DNA of 58,665 nt from an uncultured Rubripirellula sp. GTDB lineage: Bacteria > Planctomycetota > Planctomycetia > Pirellulales > Pirellulaceae. Positions 8,906 through 17,679 of the stretch are shown in pieces. Positions within the stretch are counted from its first letter, which is position 1. Each line of letters starts with the position of its first letter. A program made the position numbers and the translations under genes. Under the pieces are notes generated by a model. The model saw only the letters and a list, made by a program, of their open reading frames with translations, had not been told where the DNA came from and searched no databases. Location: contig CALJHC010000041.1 in the NCBI GenBank assembly GCA_938075415.1, positions 1 to 58,665 of the forward strand, written 5' to 3'.

Positions 8906-11167
8906 TTGAAAAACGTGTCGATCGCACAGCATTGGAATCTGTCACTCACCATCAAGCTTCATGATGGGCAATCATACTGCAAAACCATCAATCTCGATGA
9001 TTTACTGACGCGTTCCGAAAAGACCTCTGCCAATCAATTAGACGCCAGTCAAAACGCATGCGTCATACAGTCCTGGGTTCGACAATTAAAATCTGACGCC
9101 TCTCAGAAACTCGCGTTTGAACTGACAATACGCAATCCCTCAGCAATGGATCACCCCAACGGAAATTGGGATTTAGGAGCAAGCGGTAATGTCTTGATTC
9201 AATGCTGTGAACTCACCTTCACTCCAAAAAGCGAGTTTTCGCTACACGGATTGACAATCGATCTGATCGAGCAAGACGAACAATTCGCCGCAAGCGAATC
9301 TCTCTCCATTTATCAAGCGTCTAGCGGTGGCGAGGCGTGGCAAAGTAACAACCATTTGGATCGGAGTGGGACGTGTGTGCCTCCATTTCGCGGGTATTCA
9401 TTGAAATGCGACGAGCGAACAATTCAGGGAGATCGGGCGACTCCGATCGTGAACGCCAGAATTGGAGAAGAGCAATTTTCGCTTGGCGTGAAATATTTCT
9501 GGCAGAACTTCCCCATCCAACTCAGTGCTACAAAAAGTGAAATCAAGATTAGCCTCCTAGCCAGCGAAGAAAGCAGCCCAACAGAGCTGCAAGGTGGCGA
9601 ACAGAAAACGTTTGAGATTGCATTTGAACAATCGACAGTGGACGGACTGAATCATCTTAGAAACTGGCTGGAACACGGAGATAAGCCAAGCGAAGAAGAA
9701 ATAGAAGTAGTACGAAAAAAATGGCCCCACTTGCTGCCGCGATCTGCTGACAGCGATGAACGATACGAACAATTAGCTGACTTGGCGATTGAGGGAGATG
9801 ATTCGTTTTTCGATAAGCGAGAAATCATTGACGAGTACGGTTGGCGGCATTTCGGTGATGTCTGGGGGGATCACGAAGCAGTTTTTCACCGCGGCGATTC
9901 TCCGATGATCAGTCATTACAACAATCAATATGACTGCACACTTGGGTTCGCCATTCAGTACCTGCGAACAGGTGACGACCGATGGTGGGATCTCATGATC
10001 CCAATGGCCGATCACGCCTGGGACATAGACACCTACCATACTGATCAGGACAAATTATTGTACAACGGTGGGCTTTTCTGGCACACCTACCATTACGCTG
10101 ACGCACACACAGCGACCCACCGAAGCTACCCCCAGCGACTGCGAATGGTGAATTCGTTCGAAGACGGAAAAGACCTCTCCAGCATGGGCTCCACCGGAGA
10201 AAAGCTCACAAAGAATTATCAAGTGGGAGGTGGACCGGCGGCGTCACACAATTACAGCACCGGTTGGCTATTGGCCTATTATCTGACTGGAAAGGAAAGA
10301 TACAAGGAAGCTGCAATCAGTGCAGCCGACTATGTAATGGGACTCGAGGATGGTGGCTCAACCCCCTTTAAATGGCTCTCGCGAAACGACACTGGATATT
10401 CAACTTGTAGCGCTGATGGTTACTACGGACCCGGTCGTGCTTCGGCCAACTCCACACACGCACTACTGACCGGACATGAGCTTACCGGCGACGAGCGTTA
10501 TCTTGCCCGCGCCCAAGAATTGATGCGTCGGACGGTCCATCCAAAACAAGACCTGGACCAATTGGATCTTCTTAATGCAGAGTTACGTTGGTTCTACACG
10601 ATGTACCTACAATCGCTTTGTCGCTACCTCGATTATAAAGTCAAGCTGAATCAAATCGACGGCCATTTTCGGTTCGGCGTTGCCTCCATTCGTCATTACG
10701 CAAACTGGATGTCGGAGCACGAACGACCAACTTTATCCGAGCCTGATCAACTTCAATACCCAACAGAAACTTGGGCCGCTCAGGACATGCGAAAATGGCA
10801 CGTTCTCGAACATGCATCTAGATACGCCTCCGATGAAACGTCGCGAAGCAAAATGCAAAAAAAAGCTGACTTCTTCTATAATTACGTGGTTCAGCACCTG
10901 AATCAATCACCAACGAAAACACTTTGCAGACCCGTCGTTTTAATGCACAACTTTGGATGGCAAAGAGAATGGTTTCTGACTAATCGTGACACCGTTAATT
11001 ATACAGAAGTGATTGACGATCCGTTCGGAGAACCACCGGTTTTCATCCCACAAAGAGCAATCGCCGTTGGACGATTCAAGAAAATACTGACGGTGCTAGC
11101 GATTGCATGCACCGGGCTGACGCTTCTGGGGATACACCTCGTGTTGAAAAGCCTGAACCTTTACTAA
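8906..11167 (+). CDS. Putative polysaccharide-active protein, alpha/alpha-toroid type, with C-terminal membrane anchor
   Basis: About 753 residues; the start is uncertain (TTG 8906 or GTG 8915). Residues 1-270 look beta-rich. Residues about 300-690 are rich in aromatic and His/Asp motifs (for example W-D-L-M-I-P-M-A-D-H-A-W-D and N-G-G-L-F-W-H-T-Y-H-Y-A-D-A-H) in the periodic pattern of an alpha/alpha toroid. That order resembles PcRGLX/YetA-like exo-rhamnogalacturonan lyase proteins, but the resemblance is by eye only. A single hydrophobic helix near residues 728-748 would anchor the C-terminus. No N-terminal signal peptide is evident, which is odd for a lyase. Position among glycosyltransferases suggests editing or turnover of the EPS. 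The reaction is not established. Confidence 0.6.
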   Translation: MKNVSIAQHWNLSLTIKLHDGQSYCKTINLDDLLTRSEKTSANQLDASQNACVIQSWVRQLKSDASQKLAFELTIRNPSAMDHPNGNWDLGASGNVLIQCCELTFTPKSEFSLHGLTIDLIEQDEQFAASESLSIYQASSGGEAWQSNNHLDRSGTCVPPFRGYSLKCDERTIQGDRATPIVNARIGEEQFSLGVKYFWQNFPIQLSATKSEIKISLLASEESSPTELQGGEQKTFEIAFEQSTVDGLNHLRNWLEHGDKPSEEEIEVVRKKWPHLLPRSADSDERYEQLADLAIEGDDSFFDKREIIDEYGWRHFGDVWGDHEAVFHRGDSPMISHYNNQYDCTLGFAIQYLRTGDDRWWDLMIPMADHAWDIDTYHTDQDKLLYNGGLFWHTYHYADAHTATHRSYPQRLRMVNSFEDGKDLSSMGSTGEKLTKNYQVGGGPAASHNYSTGWLLAYYLTGKERYKEAAISAADYVMGLEDGGSTPFKWLSRNDTGYSTCSADGYYGPGRASANSTHALLTGHELTGDERYLARAQELMRRTVHPKQDLDQLDLLNAELRWFYTMYLQSLCRYLDYKVKLNQIDGHFRFGVASIRHYANWMSEHERPTLSEPDQLQYPTETWAAQDMRKWHVLEHASRYASDETSRSKMQKKADFFYNYVVQHLNQSPTKTLCRPVVLMHNFGWQREWFLTNRDTVNYTEVIDDPFGEPPVFIPQRAIAVGRFKKILTVLAIACTGLTLLGIHLVLKSLNLY

Positions 11168-11324
11168 ACCAACGAGGTCATTAAATTTTGATTGAACAAC
11201 GAAACTCAATCGCATCACTCACAACTAAAGATCCAAAACCTGCTTAAGATTACCGAAAGGCGCCGATTTTCAACTTGAATACGAATTTTGGCATCAGGGA
11301 ATATCAACACAACGATTAGTCGCA

Positions 11325-12491
11325 ATGGTTCATCCTGAATCCGTTAAAAACAACAAGAACCTTCTCGTTTTCTCCGATGATTGGGGAAGGCATCCCAGCA
11401 GTTGTCAGCACTTAATTGTGCAACTGCTGAAGAAGCATTCCGTTACTTGGGTGAACACGATCGGCATGCGTCCCCCCCGACTAGACCTTTTGACATTAAA
11501 ACGTGGGGCGGAAAAGGTTCACCGCTGGAGCAAAACAGCGAAACAGGATGTGCTGAACGAAAGTCCGTTGCCGAACGGTCTCAGTTTAGTTGACGCAAAA
11601 ATGTGGCCGTGGATGAAGCGACCCTGGGACCGATTAGTTAACAAGCATCTACTTAGAACTCAGCTTCGCAACATATCCAATGACTGCATCGCAATCACCA
11701 CAATCCCCATTGTCGCAGATCTGATTGGACTATTACCGATAAAACGCTGGATCTACTATTGCGTGGACGACTTCTCTGTTTGGCCTGGACTCGACGGAAA
11801 AGCGTTACTGTCACAGGAAAACAAACTACTCAAGAAAGTCGACCGCATCATTTCAGTCAGTGACACTCTCGTGGATAGTGTGAATCGTCGCGGACGACAC
11901 TCCGCAATTCTAACTCACGGTGTCGATATTGATTTCTGGGGCCCTTCCAAGGCTGGTTCGACATCTGATGATTTCTCCACTTCTGTCCCCGAAGCGTTTG
12001 CTCTTTTCTGGGGCGTCATTGATCGCCGAATGAATGCAGATTGGCTCATTGGATTAGCAAACGAACTCTCAAAGGAATACATCGTACTGGCGGGTCCTCT
12101 TCAAGATCCGGACCCACGTCTTGTTAAACACAAGCGAATTAAAATACTTGGCCCAACACCATTTAAAAAACTTCCCTCGCTGGCAAAGCTCGCGAATGTC
12201 TTGATCATGCCATACGCAGATCTTCCAGTAACGAGGGCAATGCAACCGCTAAAGTTAAAGGAATATCTTGCTACCTTACGTCCAGTCGTTACGTCATCAC
12301 TTCCCTCGGTCCAACCATGGAAACACTGCATTGAGATGGCAACAACGAAAGAACAATTCATCAGCAAGACGATCAATCACATGCGTTCTGCACGTGGGCT
12401 ATCTCGAACAGCGCATCAAACACTAAGTAAACTAAAATCCGAAACATGGCAGGCGAAGGCTAGGCAGTTTGAAGAACTGATTACAACCTGA
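11325..12491 (+). CDS. GT-B fold glycosyltransferase
   Basis: A 388-residue protein beginning at ATG 11325. The N-terminal part has L-L-V-F-S-D-D-W-G-R-H-P, a central Y-Y-C-V-D-D-F-S-V-W-P segment, then D-R-I-I-S-V-S-D-T and a G-V-D-I-D-F-W motif of group 1 glycosyltransferases. The C-terminal donor half contains M-P-Y-A-D-L-P-V-T and K-L-K-E-Y-L-A-T-L-R-P-V-V, the usual K-x-x-E-Y-L-A region. It resembles teichuronic-acid-type glycosyltransferases (TuaH-like), but donor and acceptor cannot be told from sequence. It precedes the next glycosyltransferase by 40 bp on the same strand, so the two are probably one transcript. Confidence 0.8.
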   Translation: MVHPESVKNNKNLLVFSDDWGRHPSSCQHLIVQLLKKHSVTWVNTIGMRPPRLDLLTLKRGAEKVHRWSKTAKQDVLNESPLPNGLSLVDAKMWPWMKRPWDRLVNKHLLRTQLRNISNDCIAITTIPIVADLIGLLPIKRWIYYCVDDFSVWPGLDGKALLSQENKLLKKVDRIISVSDTLVDSVNRRGRHSAILTHGVDIDFWGPSKAGSTSDDFSTSVPEAFALFWGVIDRRMNADWLIGLANELSKEYIVLAGPLQDPDPRLVKHKRIKILGPTPFKKLPSLAKLANVLIMPYADLPVTRAMQPLKLKEYLATLRPVVTSSLPSVQPWKHCIEMATTKEQFISKTINHMRSARGLSRTAHQTLSKLKSETWQAKARQFEELITT

Positions 12492-12531
12492 ACGTATAGC
12501 AACGCAACTGGATCCCATTCAACTGACAGTC

Positions 12532-13680
12532 ATGGAAAAATCAAACTTAGCGGAACTCAGCCCAATGGTCCTGCATGCTCGCATGATGACTGGAACGGGG
12601 GGAGGTCCAGACAAAACGATCGTCAATTCACCACGTTTCTTGAAACCACTTGGCATAGGTTGTCTCTGTGTCTTTTTCCGACCTCATAATGATCAGGGCT
12701 TTTCCGCAATTCGGAAACGAGCAAGCGAGGCGAATGCTGAAATTATTGAGGTCGACGACAGAGGACTCTTTGACTTCTCCATGATCAGAAAGACGATCAA
12801 ATTGTGTCGCGAAAAAAAGATCAATGTTTGGCACGGACATGACTACAAAACGAATCTTCTCGGATGGATTGCAAGCAAATTTCATCCTATGAGACTAATC
12901 ACCACAGCACATGGTTGGGTTGATTTTTCTGGTCGCCTACCAACCTACTATAAGTACGAGAAACATTGGATTCTTCCACGCTACGAAAAAGTCATTTGTG
13001 TCTCGTCGACTGTCATGGAGCAGGCAATCGCGGGCGGAACACCCGAGTCAAATTGTGTATTAATTGAGAACGCGATCGATCACGAACAGTTCTCAAGAAG
13101 CCGAACTATTCCTGAGGCAAAAGCCAACGATTTCGGAATTGCCGAAGATCGATTTCTTGTTGGATCGATTGGCCGCCTCTCGCCGGAAAAGGGTTTTGAT
13201 CTTCTCATTGACGCTGTCTCAACCCTTATCAAACAGGGATTGAACGCTGAGCTTGTCATTGCGGGTGAAGGTCCTGAAAAGGCCAAACTGCAACAGCAGA
13301 TCAACCAACTAGGAATGCAAGATCGCATCCGATTAATTGGATTTTGCCAAGACACACGGTCCTTCTACGAGACACTGGATTTATTCGTCTTAAGCAGCCA
13401 CCGCGAGGGCCTGCCAAATGTGGTTCTTGAAGCGATGGCAATCGGCACACCAGTCATCGCTACAGCAGTTGATGGAGTACCAAGAATCATCACCGACGGT
13501 GTTGACGGAATCTTAATTCCCGCTGATTCCTCTGCATCGATTACCAATGCCATCCACAAATTGTCAACCAATCCTGAGTTACTGGTAACCTTAAGCAACC
13601 AAGGCATTCGCACAATCAGAAACGACTGGAGTTTTAAACGACGCATGGAACGAATTGGTGATATCTACGAGGGTCGCTGA
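12532..13680 (+). CDS. Family 4 glycosyltransferase
   Basis: A 382-residue retaining GT4 protein. Motifs include the N-terminal M-M-T-G-T-G-G-G-P-D-K glycine loop, W-H-G-H-D-Y-K, T-T-A-H-G-W, then G-R-L-S-P-E-K-G-F-D, V-I-A-G-E-G-P and the E-x7-E donor site in S-S-H-R-E-G-L-P-N-V-V-L-E-A-M-A. It would add a hexose in EPS assembly. It starts 40 bp after the preceding glycosyltransferase and is the last intact gene before the dead IS element. An imperfect inverted repeat (about 13769-13806) lies downstream but has no T-tract. Confidence 0.88.
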   Translation: MEKSNLAELSPMVLHARMMTGTGGGPDKTIVNSPRFLKPLGIGCLCVFFRPHNDQGFSAIRKRASEANAEIIEVDDRGLFDFSMIRKTIKLCREKKINVWHGHDYKTNLLGWIASKFHPMRLITTAHGWVDFSGRLPTYYKYEKHWILPRYEKVICVSSTVMEQAIAGGTPESNCVLIENAIDHEQFSRSRTIPEAKANDFGIAEDRFLVGSIGRLSPEKGFDLLIDAVSTLIKQGLNAELVIAGEGPEKAKLQQQINQLGMQDRIRLIGFCQDTRSFYETLDLFVLSSHREGLPNVVLEAMAIGTPVIATAVDGVPRIITDGVDGILIPADSSASITNAIHKLSTNPELLVTLSNQGIRTIRNDWSFKRRMERIGDIYEGR

Positions 13681-13907
13681 TTTTGAACATTCCCTCGATT
13701 CAGCTAATCATATTCGACTTCAACCCCGCAAGCGGAATTTCTCCGTACAATCAGCACCGCTTGCTGCGACTGTATAGAAAAAATGGAATGACCCATTTTC
13801 CTATACACGCTCATGAAGGAATGGGTTGGGTGTGAACTGCTCCCACTTTCTGAAACACGTCGTGTGAGAAAATCAGGTCTTAATCCGGCCGGGCTAGCCG
13901 GCCCGGA

Positions 13908-14740
13908 TTAAGCGAATTCCTTGGGGGTCAGGTTACCCAAAGCGCTACGTGGTCGTTGTTCGTCGTAGTCAACTCGCCAAGCTTCGATCTCTTCCGGTGC
14001 GTCGTCAAGCGACAAGAACTAATTTCCATGAAGACCCTCACCTCGGACAGCTTCATTGAAACATTCAATGAACGTGTTATCCGTTGGTTTTCAGGCCTAC
14101 TGAAGTCAAGTGTCACGCCATGGGAATACGCCCACGGATCCAACACTTTTGATCACAACTCGGGACCGTTGTCAAAATGAACGGATTTCGGAAGCTTGCG
14201 GTGGCAAGCAACACGTTCTAAAACCGAGACCACTTCGTTGCCGCGCATTCGCTGGCCGACATCAATCGCAAGATTCTCATCAGTCAAGTGATCGACTATC
14301 GTCAACAGCCGGATTCTGCGGCCGCCATACAGCTCATCGGACATGAAATCCATCGCCCAGCAATCGTTAATGCGAGTCGCTTCTGGACGATCCTCACGAG
14401 CTCGACATCTGACCCGTTGCCGGGGTTTCTTTGTTCGCAGACTGAACCCTTCTTCGGCGTTTAGTCGATAGATTCGTTTTGCGTTGACATTCCAGCCTTC
14501 TCGCTTGAGCAAAATATAAAGTCGTCGATGCCGACAGTGCGACCGTGTCGCAGCAAGCTCCTTGAGTCGCATTCGCAACACGGCCCGAACGCTTTTGGTG
14601 GATTTGTATCGATGAGTGGAAAGAGCTAAACAAACCAGCTTACAAGCTCGTCGCTCACTGATCTTGTAGCAAGACTTGGCTCCCTCGACACATTCACGAA
14701 ATGGCGCAGGACTCAGAGCTTTTTTGACAGAGCATCCTGC
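13908..14740 (-). pseudogene. IS3 orfB remnant (DDE integrase-core transposase)
   Basis: The longest open piece is 14153-14581, with motifs typical of IS3 orfB: R-R-L-Y-I-L-L-K-R-E-G, W-A-M-D-F-M-S-D (first catalytic Asp), L-T-I-V-D-H-L-T and V-H-F-D-N-G-P-E (second Asp). Downstream it breaks into other frames. A stop follows the D-N-G-P-E-L segment, a frameshift occurs after F-S-R-P-E-N, and another stop (TAG) follows the I-E-C-F-N-E segment that holds the expected catalytic Glu. The C-terminus is still readable as Y-D-E-Q-R-P-R-S-A-L-G-N-L-T-P-K-E, ending at a TAA (13908-13910). It is inactive. Confidence 0.85.
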
Positions 14741-14985
14741 AAAATCAGCTTTGCGTGACTCAGGTCGGCAACCAACGACTTTAAACGCCTGTTCTCCTCC
14801 TCAAGTTGCTTCAAGCGTCAGAGCTCTTCGGTTCCAAGCCCCCCGAACTTTTTCTTCCAGCGATAAAAGGTTTGCTGACTGATGCCAAGCGTGCGTCAGA
14901 CCTCTTCGATCGGTGTTTCTAGCGCTGCTTCCTTTAGTACGACAGCGTTCTTTTGATCTGAAAACTCGAACTACTTCAGCGGCGG
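14735..14985 (-). pseudogene. IS3 orfA remnant (HTH transposase subunit)
   Basis: Read on the minus strand the frame gives an HTH_Tnp_1-type protein: an F-S-D-Q-K-N-A-V-V stretch, G-I-S-Q-Q-T-F-Y-R-W-K-K-K-F-G-G, then a leucine-zipper region E-E-N-R-R-L-K-S-L-V-A-D-L. Two in-frame TGA codons (at 14896-14898 and 14818-14820) replace what are probably CGA arginine codons, so the product cannot be made whole. The upstream boundary is approximate. Confidence 0.75.
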
Positions 14986-15094
14986 TTACTGAAGGGATAG
15001 TCCGACCCGATTTTAATCCGATTTTCTCAGATGAGTTGCATCAGAAATTGGGAGTAGTTCATATCCAAAACGTGGGCTCATAACCGTGCACGTA

Positions 15095-16486
15095 TTACAA
15101 GCGGCAATCCAAACCTGAGGCGGTTAGTCCGACACGTGATGTGAGACGTTGCGTTAGAGATGCACTTAGAAAATACATGATGATGTCAAAGGCATTCGGG
15201 TGATGCGGCGTCAAGAAAATCTGAATGAGCTCGAATGCAATAGCGGTCAGAGCCATGAAGATCAGTGCTCCGTACCTTAGCCTGCGTTGTTTCTGATCAA
15301 CAGCAAAACGCAATGCTAGTCCGAAGCAAATACCTAACCAAGAAAAAGCGGTTAGTTTGTAGGTGATCGTGGTGAGTGCCGCGAATTCTGCCTGGTAGTA
15401 ATATCCTGCCATTGGCCACGAGAAGGAATTATTCCACCGGTTTGTTATCTCTATTGAGTCAGTGATAATCCCATCGGCCCTCGCGAATACTGCACCGATC
15501 AACAGAAGGCTTGACACAACACCTATCCCAACCCAAAAAGTTGATCGTTGCATTACCGGCAGTAAAATCCTTCGGACTCGATAGAAAAAGACTGCCGCGA
15601 TAACTCCAATCAGCGAAAACATGAAATCAGACAATGACGCAGTGCGAGTGAAAACAGGAATTTGCACCAGTTCACTTGCTGCAGCGAAGAGGATGCCGAC
15701 CCGAAATGCAGCAGGTACACCGCGGGCAAAGCAAACCATTAAGACCAATGGAAAGACTTTTGTAATCGATAAGAACAACTGCTTTACGATTGCCTCCTTT
15801 GAGGTGAGATTCGGTAGCAATTGCAGGCGATTGATTTCGTATTTATGCTCGAGTTCGGAGATGCTAATCACCAAGTCCACTGGTAAGATTGCGAACAAAA
15901 GATAGCCTGCGATGTAGAGCAGAGATGCAGTCCATAGCCATTCTCGATCAAGCTCTTTAGTGGTTATCCGAAGTCCTGCCCTGACCGTCGCTCTTCCTGC
16001 CAATAGCCAACTTAAACATCCCAATAAGGATCCCATACAACCCGCTGCGATATCGTTTAGTGATTGAGTTCTAGGTGGAAACCACGATTGCAGGAACTCA
16101 ATACCCAAAACGGTAAGGCATAGAAAGCCAACAAGCAGTGGCATGCAGGCAAGCAGCAATCGGCTGGATTTTCTGCCCCAATCAATCGCAGCAGCTCCGA
16201 ACCAACCAACTGGCATCAGTATCAGTAGGTTTGCGACCCAGTCAGCTCGGCGATAAAGCTGTGGCTTTAGCCAAGGAGTTTCGCGAAAACTTGCCCACGC
16301 CAGATCAAATGGCTTCGCTTCAAACTTAACGGGGATAACTGAACCGTATACCAACAGAAACAGAGTGCCAACGAATAGATACAAAAACCATCGCCTCAGA
16401 TCGCAGGCGTCAATTGAATGGTAAATCGTGGGGTCGGAACTTGGGGCTACTTTCTTTTCAGCCATCAACCGATTCTGCTGGTGCAT
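15095..16486 (-). CDS. VanZ-like multi-spanning membrane protein
   Basis: A 463-residue protein with about ten hydrophobic segments. The N-terminal half has the VanZ-family pattern: a short D-W-V-A-N-L-L-I-L-M-P-V-G segment, then G-I-E-F-L-Q-S-W-F-P-P-R-T-Q-S-L-N-D-I-A-A-G. The C-terminal half contains a second similar helix set (F-E-L-I-Q-I-F then F-D-I-I-M-Y). VanZ-like proteins are common beside EPS and exosortase genes, but their biochemical role is not settled. It is the only intact minus-strand gene in the EPS locus, lying between the dead IS and a divergent YdcF-like gene. The start could instead be ATG at 16465. Confidence 0.8.
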   Translation of the reverse strand: MHQQNRLMAEKKVAPSSDPTIYHSIDACDLRRWFLYLFVGTLFLLVYGSVIPVKFEAKPFDLAWASFRETPWLKPQLYRRADWVANLLILMPVGWFGAAAIDWGRKSSRLLLACMPLLVGFLCLTVLGIEFLQSWFPPRTQSLNDIAAGCMGSLLGCLSWLLAGRATVRAGLRITTKELDREWLWTASLLYIAGYLLFAILPVDLVISISELEHKYEINRLQLLPNLTSKEAIVKQLFLSITKVFPLVLMVCFARGVPAAFRVGILFAAASELVQIPVFTRTASLSDFMFSLIGVIAAVFFYRVRRILLPVMQRSTFWVGIGVVSSLLLIGAVFARADGIITDSIEITNRWNNSFSWPMAGYYYQAEFAALTTITYKLTAFSWLGICFGLALRFAVDQKQRRLRYGALIFMALTAIAFELIQIFLTPHHPNAFDIIMYFLSASLTQRLTSRVGLTASGLDCRL

Positions 16487-16715
16487 TCTGGTTCCAGAAG
16501 TGAAGGCTTGACGCTGTGTTGGTGGTGCGACATAGCGGATTTAGAATAATCGTCAAATTCCAACGTTCGGAGGCGAACTTATTGATCCAAGGCAACGTTA
16601 ATAAAAGTCACTCAAAGCTCGATTAATATTATCTGGCCATAGTTTGTCAGGGAATGATTAACAGGGGATTGTTTTCACACCTTTAGCGTCAGAGTTCAAG
16701 TTGTAGGGATTTGAG

Positions 16716-17351
16716 ATGTTCCAACACTCTAGTGTCTTGAAGAACAAAGCGTCGGTTAGGCTGCTTTTGGCTGGCATTGCTTTGTGGTGCTGCAGCGTCA
16801 TCATGCTATCTTCTAAGGTAGTTCGCGGTTGGATTGCGCTTCCGCTTTATGTCTCGGAGAGCAGTGCCAGAGGTGAGGCCGCCTACGTGATGGCGGACGG
16901 CCATGCGTATTGGGAGCGACTCCGGGGGGCATCCGATTTGTATCATATGCATCAAGTAGAGCGGATTTTCATCAGGGATGAGAAGAGTCTGTCGACTTAC
17001 AACTTTGTCAAAAAACGGAACGACCAACTCGTCGATCGAGCGATTGATTATTTGACTTGGCACGGTGTTCCCCGAGAGGCGATTGGCACGATACCCGTTG
17101 ATAATGAGACGTGGTTTTCGTCGCTGAATGAGGCCAAAGCGATCGCCAAAGAAATGCCTGACATCAAAGAAATCGTTGTCGTCACCTCGGCCCCGCACAC
17201 GCGACGAAGTCAGCTATGCTTTCAGCGAACCCTGCCTGCAGCGGTTAGCGTGCAGATCTACGCTCCAAGCCCTCCTCGGGATAGCTCGGAGATCTTTGAA
17301 CCGCTCTGGTATGAATACTTAAAGCTAGCTATTTACTATTTTGCAGCATGA
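16716..17351 (+). CDS. YdcF/DUF218-like protein, membrane anchored
   Basis: A 211-residue protein starting at ATG 16716, preceded by a GTAGGGA ribosome site. A hydrophobic anchor spans residues about 13-36. The following domain has the ElyC/SanA/YdcF (DUF218) pattern: an acidic/His D-G-H-A-Y-W-E-R-L segment, V-E-R-I-F-I, N-E-A-K-A-I-A-K and I-V-V-V-T-S-A-P-H-T-R-R, the last being the conserved T-S-x-x-H-x-x-R block. Family members are linked to envelope polysaccharide metabolism. It is transcribed away from the VanZ-like gene and towards the UDP-sugar dehydrogenase. Confidence 0.72.
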   Translation: MFQHSSVLKNKASVRLLLAGIALWCCSVIMLSSKVVRGWIALPLYVSESSARGEAAYVMADGHAYWERLRGASDLYHMHQVERIFIRDEKSLSTYNFVKKRNDQLVDRAIDYLTWHGVPREAIGTIPVDNETWFSSLNEAKAIAKEMPDIKEIVVVTSAPHTRRSQLCFQRTLPAAVSVQIYAPSPPRDSSEIFEPLWYEYLKLAIYYFAA

Positions 17352-17679
17352 GAAATTTTTCATTGACGAGTGATGCGGGCTGATTGGTCCACGAAAGCTA
17401 AAGCAGTCATTGAAAAACAGCATCAAATTATCCGCCCCTAGTCTCGAGAGCTAATTTGTCATTCCTGGTATGTCAACTTGCAAGTCTTTAGAATTTTTGA
17501 CACGGGTCTGATACTGTTAAGGCAGGCTTCGTCATGGACCAAAAGCCAAACGTTGCTAACACTTGGACAGAACTCACTCTTGTTTCTAACAGACGAAATC
17601 AATCGCTAGTCAGATCGTTTGACCCCGTATAATTTCAGCAGCGTACCTGGAAATTCGAATCCACAAGCCATCACTGAAT
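17352..17679. other. Intergenic gap, 328 bp
   Basis: No gene was found. A TTGACA hexamer lies at about 17497, but the nearest TA-rich hexamer is only 9 bp downstream, so it does not make a normal promoter. Nothing else is supported. Confidence 0.4.

Larger units (their letters stand above)
13833..15061 (-). mobile_element. Degenerate IS3-family insertion sequence
   Basis: The element is bounded by imperfect terminal inverted repeats. The left end starts TGAACTGCTCCCACTTTC and the right end, read on the minus strand, starts TGAACTACTCCCAATTTC, with further matches around GAGAAAATC. It carries two minus-strand transposase frames. The terminal TG...CA dinucleotides suit IS3-type elements. No convincing target-site duplication is seen at the flanks, which fits an old insertion. 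A GC-rich hairpin at 13879-13912 follows the orfB stop and could be the element's own terminator. It interrupts the EPS locus between a glycosyltransferase and a VanZ-like gene. Confidence 0.8.

Noticed and set aside
13769..13806. Imperfect inverted repeat after the last glycosyltransferase as an intrinsic terminator
   Set aside because: Mismatched stem and no T-tract on either side.
17497..17520. TTGACA followed by TACTGT, as a possible sigma70 promoter for the UDP-sugar dehydrogenase
   Set aside because: Spacing between the hexamers is about 9 bp instead of about 17 bp.
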